Assembly: GCA_013398295.1 (NCBI GenBank)
Contig: VZSF01004790.1
Span: 8,319-72,318 of the forward strand
Direction: 5' to 3'
Source of the DNA: Chionis minor
Taxonomy: Eukaryota > Chordata > Aves > Charadriiformes > Chionididae
DNA: 64,000 nucleotides
The notes under the pieces were generated by a model that searched no databases, was not told the DNA's origin, and was given only the letters and a program-made list of their open reading frames with translations. The translations under genes were made by a program, and so were the position numbers. Position 1 is the stretch's first letter; the number at the start of each line of letters is the position of its first letter. Positions 12,201 to 21,644 of the stretch are shown here, in pieces.

Positions 12201-15200
12201 TTTAAGACTAAAAGACTAAATTAAAGACCCAGATACTGATGAACACCGGGGGAGATTCAAGAGCAGTTAAGGGCAGAACATACGCTTATTTTCAGCATCA
12301 CTGGATGGCGTCTGGCCATACCAATGGCTTTACTGTTTCATCCAAACTAGATCTTCATTAAGCACTTTCACTGCTCTTTTAACATGCAGCGACACACACA
12401 AGCCTAAACAAAGCACGACAAGCACCATCTGCCCCAGCCACAGAAAGGAGAGCTTCACATTTCCCACCCTGGCAGCCTAAGCTGTCTCTCCAGGGACTGA
12501 GTAGCTTGGGAGGAAGCACCACTCGGAAACAGCAAGCCACCGTTCGCAGATCGCAAAATTGCATTATGCCTTTTCCAGTGAAGCTTGACAAGGGTGTTAC
12601 AATCAAATTTCTGTTGCAGCAGTGCCCCGAGCCAGCTGCAAGGATTGCGAGCTCGAGGAGGCCAGCACTGCCAGGGAGATCCTGGAAAACCTCTGCGCCA
12701 ATGATTTTGGTGAGTAACCCCATCCTCCTCTCAGCTGCTGCTCCCTCCAGCAGCCAAGCAGTGGCATGGACAGAAAATGGCTTTGCCATAAAAAACTGAC
12801 TTGGAGGAACTGCAGCTTTTAGAGCAGATCACAGAGATTTTCATGTCCCAACTTACCTGTTATGCAGCAAGAGGGCCCAGCTCCAGGCAGCACAGAAGGT
12901 GAAGACCTGCTTTATTCCTGTGGGCTCTGGTTTGGGTTTTGTCTGTGGCTGCTAAATACAGGCTACTCTGTTTTTCCCTCAGAGACCAATATTTCAGTTG
13001 ATGCCCATAAAAACCTTTAGCAAACTCCACGTTACCTATTTCAAAGTTCAATACCACTGTTCAAGTAATGTGCCTCTCCCTCCCCCAGCCCACGCAGGTG
13101 GCTGCACTGGCTCTGCTCGATCAGCTGGCAGGAAGTTTTCAGGATACTGTCCTGAATTCAGGCACACAACCTTCACAAAAAAACCCGAAACCAAGCCAAA
13201 ACCCCAAAAGTTAAAAATCCTGGGCTGCTGGCAGTCACGTCTCCTTCTGAAATCCCAGCTCAGAGAAAAGTCACATAATTTGCACGAGACCAGGACTTTG
13301 ATGCATCTGTTTGCTTGCACCCCTGCTTCTTACAGGGTTTCTGCCCGTGCAGCGGTGCTGATACACCTTCACCAGTCTCATGAGAAAAGCAGAGGAGAAC
13401 AGTGTTCAGTACTGGAAACTAAACTGAAATGAGTTTTACAAATTCACTGCAATTACAAAAGCTTGGATGGATACATCACCACATTACAGAAACAGCAAGA
13501 AAGCCTTGCCTTGGCTGTGTGTTTAAGTGGGTAAGAGCTATGAAAAGTAAACAGAACTAACAGCTGTCTCTCCAACCCCTGCAGCAGTGAAAATTCGAAT
13601 CCTGAGGAAGAACACGACCACCACCATCTCAGACTTCGACCTGGACCCCTCCAGAGTGGAGGTCCTCAAGCACGGCCCGCTCCTCAGAACCGAAATCCCC
13701 ACCAGGCTCCAGCAGTGGCTGGACATAGATGCTACCTGCGTCCACAACATCATGAGAGGCACTCACGCAGGGGTCTTCGTTGTAAGCGGTGAAGTACAGA
13801 GTGACAAAGTGGTGGTGAACAAAGCCTACGCCTGGCAGAAGAAGAACAGGAACCTGCACCAGGCGGTGCGGAGGTGGAAACATCACCGCTGCCCTGAACA
13901 GGCTGGCCGGAAAGTTTGAAAAATCTCAATTCCAACAATAAGAAACTGTTCCCTTCCCTATGGCTAGAAAATGCCTTTCCCTGGCAGTTGGTGTTTTGGA
14001 GATGTACAGGCAATATTTTTAGGTGATTCAAAGGAGTCATAGTCCACAGATACGGCCTCATTACAGATCCCTGTTTTACTGAGACAGAGCTTAAGGATGC
14101 AGATTTAACATATTCTTCTTGCAGATCCAGGACTTGCAATGGACAGCTTTGTGTCAGATCCAACGTCACAACAAAACCGAATGGAATTCTGCAGGCGAGC
14201 ACAAACTAGAAGAGACCTGTAATAACAGTTTCTTCTAGTTCTCATTATCAAAGCTGACAGCCACTTCAGCTTCGTTATTTGACCCTGATGCTGTCCAAGT
14301 GCCTGCTTGCCTTCTGTCCAGCGAGATTACACAGAAGGCTCCCTGACTGCTAAGAGATATTTTTTTATGTAATGGAGCAAATACTTTACTTTTGAACAGT
14401 CTGGGGTAAATTAAGAGGGAGAGGAACCCACGCAGGCAATGCCCGGTCCCGTAAAAAATGAATGCTAAACACTGCTCTTGAGCAGTCACTCAGGCTGTCC
14501 TTTCAGCTTGCCAAGAGCATCTGCACAGGTAAAAGGAGACAGCCGTTCTCTAGCAGGAAAGGCACAGAGCAGAGACAGCTGAGGGTTTCTGCATAACAGG
14601 GAAAACCATTTTTTAACATTAGAAATTCAGTTTGGATCAGAAGATTCCGGTAACTGGGGAACTACTGAAGACAGCACAAGAGCCTTGAGAAAGGGCAGAG
14701 CAGGAGTGGGACGTCAGCCGGCTAAAGCTCAGCTTTGGTGTGCAAGAGCAGCTTTGCCTGGGACTCGGAGGCAAGTCCTGACCACAGCACAGCAGGAGAT
14801 ACTTGCGGTTCTGATACGAAGGGACACACACAGAGAACCATTACGCATCTGTCTGGCCCTCCCCTGGCACGCAAAGAAGAGAGAAAAGGTGGCAAAACTC
14901 AGGCTCACCAAGTTCTCTGCAGCTCACTCTCACCCAAGTAAATAGGGGCCGTAATTCCCTCTGGGGTAAACACAGCTATAGCTCTACACTCCAGACCACA
15001 GAGCAGAAACCAGCAAATCCCCAACTGACAAAACAAGTCAGATTTCTACCGCCTAACAAAGTGCTGTCCATGGGGAGTTTTCTATGCTGGATTCAACTTG
15101 GGATTGAAATAAGGGGAAAAGCAGCTTTTGGGAGAAACGCACTCAGCCTTGTTCACGACGCCTGCAGTTTTGGTTGTGGAGCGAGCCACCCGGTTTGATG

Positions 15201-17764
15201 GAGACACATTGCCTCCCTGTGCTCGTAAAGCACACCAACAACCCATGATGAGATCTCCTCTTCAGCTTTAGCGTGGGCTGAGACAAGCACTCAGACGCTC
15301 ACACTGAAATTCAGCTGCGCCCTGACATTTGTGCAGTGATTACTGCTATTCCCTGAGGCTCAGAAGAAAAACACAGCAAGATTTCCTATTTTTATTCCTC
15401 CCCGCTGCCTTGTCTTGCAAACTGCCGCCCAATCCACAGAACCCGCTGCAATGGCAGTATCTTCTGAACAGACTGCATTTGGAAAACACAACAGAACACA
15501 TAAAAGCTCTGAAGGTTGAAAAGGCTTTGTCTTATATTTGTTTTCCATTAATAGGATTATTTGATTACCAGTGTTTCCTAACTAAAAAGTGCACAGATGG
15601 TCTGATTTACAAGCTTTAGAAATGACGTCTCATAGCCAGAGGGGGGAAAAAAAAAATAGGGCAGGGACTTTTTCAGAGCTCCACAGAATACGCTTGGGTC
15701 CAATGCAGATGACTTACCCACATTTAAAAAACAAACCGCAAGTTCCCCTATGGTGCGCAGTGCCATGCTCCAAAGCACAGAGCTCGCATTAAATCATTAA
15801 CGAGCCGTCTGCTGCCATAGTCCCACTACAGCCTGCTCTGCCGAAAGCAAAGATCACAGACCAGCCACTTATTTCCTTAAATCAGCTCTTGCGTGCGGCA
15901 ACACTTTAAGTAAAATCCCCAGAAATTCAAGAGTTCTTCTTTGCTAGGAAATTCTGGGTTTGTAACACAAGCAAGTCAAATACACACTTCTGCTAATTTA
16001 AACAACAGAGATGCAATGAAGTAGGTTATTTTAAACCAGCTTAGATTGGTGCTGTTTGCATAGATAGAGCAGTCTCTGGAAGTCTTTTAAAATCAGAGCT
16101 GGCTCCTGGCAGGTTCATCCGGGAGATAAGAGCCGTCTTGCGACTTGCGGTTTCTAAATAAGGGGCTCCCTATCAGAGGGCAAAGGAGAAGAGACTTGTG
16201 TGGCATCTCAAATGATGAGCGTCCGTTGCTGTCCGTGACACCATCCTCAGGGAGCAAAACTTCCCTCAGGATCCAGGGAGGTGCCGGAGTGACAAGTTAC
16301 AAGTTGTGGGATTAGTGCTGCCGGGACCAACCTGCCTTTTCTCAACCTCAGCACCTTCCTTGCGGGACATTTACTTAAGCAGTACCAGCAGGGCCGAGAA
16401 GGTGGGAACGGGAGTTTTCCCGAGTGAAAAATCAGAGCAATTCCCCCAGACCCTGGTTCTGGTAATGACGTTAGCTTTGTGAATGCTGTGGGATGTCAGT
16501 TCCAGGTTGGTGTGTTTTGTGTACTGTTTACTGAATGCCAGGCAGAAATACACGCAGAAATTTACAAACCCTGAGTACCACATATGTAGAAATGACAGAA
16601 CTTTGTATATTTCTTCCCAATACTTATTACATTAAAGGAGTTTAATAAGAAACCTATCTGATTTATGGACAGACTTTGAGTATGTATAATCTACTTGGAA
16701 TCACAAAAAGCCCTCCTATATTATTGAGAAAGCATCTAATGAAGCCTCTCAATGCTATCTTTCCAGAGACAACAGGCTTTCTCTGACTTTGCAGTAGTAG
16801 GAATTTTGTAATCATCTGTCCCAAAAAATTAATTTGTATATTCTCAGTGGATTTCCAGAACACAGAGTTCAATTAATGAGACTTTACCAGTCACAGCAAA
16901 AAATCACAGAAAGGTAAAGAAGGTTTTAAAATATCTGAAAGACTTATGTCGTGTGGTCGAGTAGCAGAGCAGCCAGAAATAAAGATAAATCTAGAACAGG
17001 ACACAAACCGATGGAAGCCGTTAAGTCCATCAATTCCGTTATTCATTCCCTCAGCACTGAAGCACCAACACTGAATTGCTTTATCATCATTTATTACCAA
17101 AAGTTTGGGCATCTCTTGTCCCTTCCTAATACTGAGCAGCTTCTTTGAGGTCCTCTTCAGTGATCTTCTGCCTATTCACAGTGTTTTAAAGAGAATCTGA
17201 AAAACCTGGAGAGGTTAATCTTCCAAATTTTTCTAAACAGGCCGCCCAGCACAAGGAAGCTCTGCCAATACTGTATCAAAATACCTTAAGCAAAAATCAC
17301 GCTTTTTTTTTGTTTTGGTTTTTAAACGCAGCCCCGAGGAAAAGCGGCACAGGGAGGAGAAGCGAACACGCCAGAAGCCGGTTTTCCCCGGGGCGGGTGT
17401 CAGAAAGCGGCAGGTGCGAGACAAACCGGCTCCCCCGCACCCCCTCGGCCGCTGTCAGACGGTTCCCCCCCGCCGCCGTTAGGGCGGCGCGGCCGGCGGA
17501 AACCCCCCGGGACTCACGGGCACGGCGGCTCCCACAGCCCCGGCAGCGGGTGCCGGTACTCACCGAAGAGGAGCGGCTTGAGGCTGAGGGTGCGCACGGC
17601 GTGGGCCCTGCCGGGCACCAGCTCCACCCGCTGCGTGTGGCCCACCTGCGGGGAGAGCAGCGGTGAGCGGCGGCGCGGCCCCGGCCCCGGCCCCAGCACC
17701 CCCGGCGCGGCCTTGCCTTGATGCCTTCGAGGCGCGGGAGGGCGCGGGCGGGGGGCGGCGGCGG
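291..17764 (-). CDS. P4HTM: P4HTM, transmembrane prolyl 4-hydroxylase (exon 1 truncated by N gap)
   Basis: This is an ER-membrane 2-oxoglutarate/Fe(II) dioxygenase that hydroxylates prolines, including on HIF-alpha. Coding exons, in transcript order: 17764-17717 (end of exon 1, reads RLEGIK), 17645-17564, 8309-8119, 7090-6994, 4932-4770, 3147-2962, 2530-2440, 1883-1760, 511-291 (stop TAG 293-291). Phases join without a break and give 400 visible residues; the human protein has 502, so about 100 N-terminal residues including the membrane anchor lie in the N run. Two EF-hands are canonical: [12 protein letters not shown] in exon 3, and DPDGNGVLSLEE split over exons 4-5. The iron ligands are all present: His (3053-3051) and Asp (3047-3045) of HxD, and the distal His (479-477). 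The 2-oxoglutarate Lys is at 449-447. Three N-glycosylation sequons (NES, NVT, NRT) are kept. The intron between exons 1 and 2 has a GC donor. Intron 2 contains a complete gene on the other strand. Confidence 0.95.
512..8118 (-). other. P4HTM introns 3-8
   Basis: The introns are 512-1759, 1884-2439, 2531-2961, 3148-4769, 4933-6993 and 7091-8118, all GT-AG on the minus strand. Reading frames that cross them contain no recognisable protein. I see no RNA gene, no intact mobile element and no long repeat in them. Confidence 0.6.
8310..10374. other. P4HTM intron 2, part upstream of the nested gene
   Basis: Intronic sequence for P4HTM and 5' flank for the nested plus-strand gene. Apart from the exon 3-like fragment near 9144-9174 and an A-rich run at about 8397-8408, I see nothing identifiable. 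Confidence 0.5.
9060..9215 (-). pseudogene. Decayed partial copy of P4HTM exon 3
   Basis: Positions 9144-9174 match 8154-8184 inside P4HTM exon 3 at 27 of 31 bases, on the same strand. Both translate to ISQMD followed by (L/I)xNLL. Similarity continues weakly for about 18 bases on the upstream-exon side (roughly 10 of 18, largely transitions) and fades after the NLL codons, before the EF-hand loop. The copy lacks the calcium-binding residues and has no clear exon boundaries, so it looks like a fossil of a tandem exon duplication inside intron 2. The outer limits given are approximate. Chance similarity is not fully excluded without an alignment score. Confidence 0.5.
10375..10382 (+). promoter_or_regulatory. 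TATA box of the nested frizzled-related gene
   Basis: TATAAAAG, a consensus TATA box, lies 79 bp upstream of the ATG at 10454. Transcription would start near 10405, leaving a 5' UTR of about 50 nt. Developmentally regulated genes often have such promoters, and there is no CpG island here, unlike the other promoters in the window. The start site is inferred. Confidence 0.7.
10454..13919 (+). CDS. Secreted frizzled-related protein, sizzled/crescent subfamily, nested in P4HTM intron 2
   Basis: Four exons, 10454-10779, 11515-11687, 12620-12709 and 13585-13919, join in phase to give 307 aa with stop TGA. All introns are GT-AG. Residues 1 to about 35 form a signal peptide with a leucine-rich core ([11 protein letters not shown]). 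Residues 43-152 are a frizzled cysteine-rich domain, from [11 protein letters not shown] to HELC. Residues 173 to about 300 are a netrin-like domain, from CKDC to the C-terminal HHRC. Proteins of this build are secreted antagonists that bind Wnts through the CRD; sizzled and crescent also inhibit BMP1/Tolloid proteases in early embryos. The strings [13 protein letters not shown] and YGYPWPEIL fit the sizzled/crescent group better than SFRP1/2/5, which usually have a SAFGFPWP-type string. Which of the two orthologues it is needs a tree. Cysteines are redistributed: 11 in the CRD (extra Cys131) and only five in the netrin domain. The gene runs antisense to its host. No AATAAA occurs soon after the stop. 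Confidence 0.85.
13920..17563. other. 3' flank of nested gene, rest of P4HTM intron 2
   Basis: This must hold the 3' UTR of the nested plus-strand gene, but its end is unclear. The first poly(A)-like hexamers I find on the plus strand are ATTAAA at 15788-15793 and AATAAA at 16978-16983. No other gene or repeat is recognisable. Confidence 0.4.
17564..17645 (-). other. P4HTM: P4HTM exon 2 (82 nt)
   Basis: This exon is listed separately because it lies next to the N gap and is easy to miss. It encodes [15 protein letters not shown], then [10 protein letters not shown], and ends one base into the next codon; the human sequence has [15 protein letters not shown] at the same place. The donor is GTGAGT and the acceptor CCGCAG. 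Confidence 0.9.
17646..17716 (-). other. 71-nt GC-AG intron (P4HTM intron 1)
   Basis: The exon 1 end reads ...GGCATCAAG and is followed by GCAAGG. The acceptor CCCCGCAG precedes GTGGGCCAC. Joining at these points gives IKVGH, the same as the human junction. No GT lies at the needed position, and the 71-nt length is not a multiple of three, so it cannot be read through. The donor AAG|GCAAGG is a good match to the known GC-donor consensus. Confidence 0.75.
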
Positions 17765-18173
17765 NNNNNNNNNNNNNNNNNNNNNNNNNNNNNNNNNNNN
17801 NNNNNNNNNNNNNNNNNNNNNNNNNNNNNNNNNNNNNNNNNNNNNNNNNNNNNNNNNNNNNNNNNNNNNNNNNNNNNNNNNNNNNNNNNNNNNNNNNNNN
17901 NNNNNNNNNNNNNNNNNNNNNNNNNNNNNNNNNNNNNNNNNNNNNNNNNNNNNNNNNNNNNNNNNNNNNNNNNNNNNNNNNNNNNNNNNNNNNNNNNNNN
18001 NNNNNNNNNNNNNNNNNNNNNNNNNNNNNNNNNNNNNNNNNNNNNNNNNNNNNNNNNNNNNNNNNNNNNNNNNNNNNNNNNNNNNNNNNNNNNNNNNNNN
18101 NNNNNNNNNNNNNNNNNNNNNNNNNNNNNNNNNNNNNNNNNNNNNNNNNNNNNNNNNNNNNNNNNNNNNNNNN
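17765..18173. other. Assembly gap (409 N)
   Basis: Unread sequence that replaces most of P4HTM exon 1, including the start codon and the transmembrane anchor. The stated length may be an estimate. Very high GC on the left flank and a T run on the right flank are typical of places where sequencing fails in bird genomes. Confidence 0.98.
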
Positions 18174-18483
18174 TTTTTTTTGGCTTTTTCCACCCACTTA
18201 AAAAGTCTAAAATTTAAAGAGTTCGAGACTATAGTACAGAAACCTCCTGCCGCCCCTGTCCCCGCGCAGGCACAGCGCCTTTGCCCGGGGCGCGGAGCAG
18301 CAGTCATGCAGTTTACAACATCAGTAGAAAATTTTTCGTGACAGTCCGGAAAGCCTGAGGACTATTAGGAGATGAAGGCAGCCAACGCACTGAATGCAAG
18401 CGAAGCCGAAATAAAGAGAGTATCGGATGCAAGGATGGAGAGGTGTCAGGCGGGCGCTGGAACTGGAAACGAGTGCAAAAAGG

Positions 18484-18515
<32 letters not shown>

Positions 18516-21253
18516 AGCAAACATTCCACATCTGTAGCAGTAATGCACCAAAGGGAAACTTGTATCTCGGCATTAGCGGCTCCAGAGCCACCTCGGTGTA
18601 ACCCCGCTGACTCGAACAGGGCCGTGCACCGACTAGAGGGGGCAAAAACTGGCCTTGTCTTTTGGTGGGGAGAGCTCCCCTGTCCTCCCTGTCACGAGCA
18701 GCGTCAGTTGCTTTACACAAAGCACCCTGCAGGTTTCCTCTTGGAGCCTACGACTTTCCATAGGACACCCGTACCGACCTCACCCTGCCCGGGCTGCAAA
18801 AGCAAGTCAGTCCTGTTGTTTTCCCAGAGAATATAGAAATAGGATCTGTGCGTGCAAACCAGGACTTTCAGCACCGTCAGAAAGGGTGTTTTGTTTTCTT
18901 TTAAAATAAGCGGAACTGCTGACCGAGCTCTAGTCTCAGAAAATGTGGGAGAATTAGGGGGTGCACTGTGCAGTGTGTGTTACCGTTCCTCAGCCAAGCA
19001 GCTCAGCAGTCTGTTCAGGCAGTTTGGCCACAGCGACGTGGTCTAGCTTGCCGACAAACGAGGATTCATAGCAAAGCATGTTGTGGGGGCACGGGAGAGG
19101 GAGGGAGGGAAGGAGGCAGGGAAGGACAGCGAGACAAAACCCCATTCTCATCTAGCTTGAAGCTGGACAACTATGTGACAGAGCTCTTCGGGACTGGGAA
19201 ACTCCACATACCTGTTCTGCAAAGAGATTAGGTGTTACTCTAGTTGCATTTAGACAACAAGAACACCAGCTTTTACCCTAATTAGTACTTTGCATGTTGT
19301 ATTTTTAAAGAACAGTTTAACCATTGGTTCTACGCACTGCAAACTGCTGGGTGTTGTCAAGCCTTCCCCTGCACTATCCCTTCCCCCGGGTCCAGCGTGC
19401 CCAGACCTTGACAATCATTTGGAAAGGGGAGAGGAATGAAGAGACTGACCTCTAGAATATGTCATGAGGACGGCACAAAGAGGCTGCTGCTGGAGCAGAG
19501 AAGGGAATGAACTGAGGAGACAGTGGCTGGAGCAAGGACTTACCTACCCCTATGGCTCCAGCCTGGAGGGGAGACAAGAAGACAGAGCAGGAACACAAGG
19601 AGTCACGGTTACTGAGCAGCAATGAGCGCTGCTCCCAGAAACCGGGGACTCCCTCCCTGCCCCTGCCCTGCTCCCTGGCTCCAGCCACCTCTCTGCAACC
19701 CTGCTCTACCCTCAGCCGCTTCTCTTGTAACCCCCACGCCACTGACAGCGTCTCCTTGGCAGTACATTCCCCCATTCCCTGAGGATACATCCCACACGAC
19801 CGAAGGGGGAGAGGGAGGAAGGAAAAGGCCTCTCAGTTTGAAAATTTCCTCTGTGTACAACGAGCACGGGCACAGGATTAGCTCCTGTGACAGCTACTCG
19901 TCTTTTAAACTGATTCATCCCTCTCATTAAAATACATCTGCCTAATTATACGTGCTGTAAATACTTGGCTCACATGTCTCAGGTACATGAAAAAGGCTCC
20001 AACAGCAGAGTTAGCTTGTTCTGACATGCAGGAATTTAGCACTTCTCCCCCCCTCTAGTTTAGTCTTTGTCAAGTGACATCACATAAAGAGCAACAGAAT
20101 ATACAGGGATGCATCAAAGGCAACACTTCCACATACAGCACAGAAGAGAATCCTGTGAGCTCCCCACAGAAGTGAGGATTTCCTCAAATCAGAGACTCCA
20201 GCTCCACCTTACTGGCTGCAAACAACGTGCTCCTGATGCAGGTGGCATACATGCCTGGGAAATCTTAACACGTGGCCTGCTTCCTGTAGCAAACAGGCAA
20301 GCATCAGCATTTAAGTAACCTTTTCCGTGTTAACCCCTACTAAGATGAACTAGGTTTTCATATTTTTATTTTAGTGTATATTTTACATTAGAAAAAAGAA
20401 TGTTAATAAAAAAGCTCCACATGCTCCTAACAAGCAATTTTCTGATAAGTTCCCACCAATATCAATACTAATATACAAATAAATTAATTTTGCTAGTTAA
20501 TTTTCTTCCTGGCTTGGTGCAGGCTCTGCACAGGCAGTGCACCTGTATTCAAGTGTCCGTCCACATTGCCGACATGTGCCAGGGAGCGTGTTGTACAGAA
20601 TCTTTCCTCCTCATAATGCAGTGGTGTTTAGTCGCACCTTAACAAATGGGATCAAATTTTCTCCGCCATGTTACCCAGCAGACACAAATAATGTTTACCA
20701 GGCTGCATGGCACTGTTATAACATGGATTGTTTCACTCTGCAAAAGTCCCAAGACTTGATTAACAACTGTATGATACTATTCCCTCATCACTCTGGCGAT
20801 ACAACACCCTCCCCACAAAAACAAGTAAAGCAAAAATCTACATGGAAGACCTAAAATTCATCAAATGCAGAATCTGACCTGACTCAAGGCGTATCCCCCA
20901 CTATTAAGGTGGTCTCTCCCCTACAATTCCTCTGTTTGCTTTTGTTTGTGTAGCAGGATTTTGCACAGCTGATTTACAAGAAAAGAGATGTCACATGTAA
21001 TTGTACTAAATCACGGCCACCGCTGGTGCTGTCGGGTCAGACACAGCGTGGCCACTCTTAACACCAGCCACCCTCCTCGTGCAATGCCAATGCTACAATG
21101 CCCCGGTTAAAGGAGCATCAGGAAATCCAGCTGAGATCTTTTGTAACCTCCTTCAGGGCCCAGGAGGATTTTTGGGTCAGAGGAAGGGATAGGGAGAGGG
21201 GGAAAAGCCCATTAAATTTACAAGCAGATTAAGGAAAAACACTCCACTGCCAA
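18174..21253. other. Intergenic region between P4HTM 5' end and ARIH2 3' end
   Basis: No coding exon with recognisable protein similarity is visible on either strand. It should contain the far 5' flank of P4HTM on the left and possibly more ARIH2 3' UTR on the right. Besides the A run at 18484-18512, a purine-rich GGGA stretch occurs near 19098-19125. Confidence 0.5.
18484..18512 (+). repeat. Poly(A) tract, 29 nt
   Basis: An uninterrupted run of 29 A follows AGG and is followed by GAGAGC. I could not find a retroposed element attached to it, so it is listed as a simple repeat. Confidence 0.9.
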
Positions 21254-21259
21254 TTTATT
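21254..21259 (-). terminator. Candidate ARIH2 poly(A) signal
   Basis: AATAAA on the minus strand (21259 to 21254), 386 nt past the ARIH2 stop codon. A further AATAAA occurs at 20370 to 20365, so longer 3' UTRs are possible. Confidence 0.4.
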
Positions 21260-21644
21260 TTTAAAAAGGGTTGTGTGTTATTCTAAGGTTTGTCTGTATA
21301 ATTGTACAACCGTTGAAAATTACATAAATTGTAATGATCTAATACTATTAACAGCCATTCAGAGAAAAACTCCCTCCCCTTCTGAAACCATCAAGGGCAG
21401 GAGGGAAATGTCCCAGGAAATATGCCAATCTGAACTCTGGCCTCTAGCCTGGCAGAAACAGAAACAGAAAGATAAGAGAACAAACTGGACTAAGATGTGG
21501 TGTTCGCATGTGTCTGACTTGCAAGGGGAGGGGTGGCTTTGTCCTTGGCCGTGTTCTCCCAGAGGCAGTGCCTGCTTATCCCGGTGAAGCTGCCATCACT
21601 TCACTCGCTGCTCTCACCCCTGCACTTTGTCACTTCCTCCTGTC

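Larger units (their letters stand above)
17330..18300. promoter_or_regulatory. CpG island at the P4HTM 5' end
   Basis: GC- and CpG-rich sequence lies on both sides of the N run. It covers P4HTM exons 1-2 and very probably the P4HTM promoter, which is not readable because it falls within or just right of the gap. Confidence 0.55.

Noticed and set aside
17297..18341. Long open frames on both strands across the first N run
   Set aside because: They are open only because N carries no stop codons. The real coding part is P4HTM exon 1 and exon 2, separated by a 71-nt intron.
18484..18512. A29 run as the tail of a retrocopy or LINE
   Set aside because: The upstream sequence shows no recognisable processed gene or CR1-like 3' end, and no flanking target duplication was found by eye.
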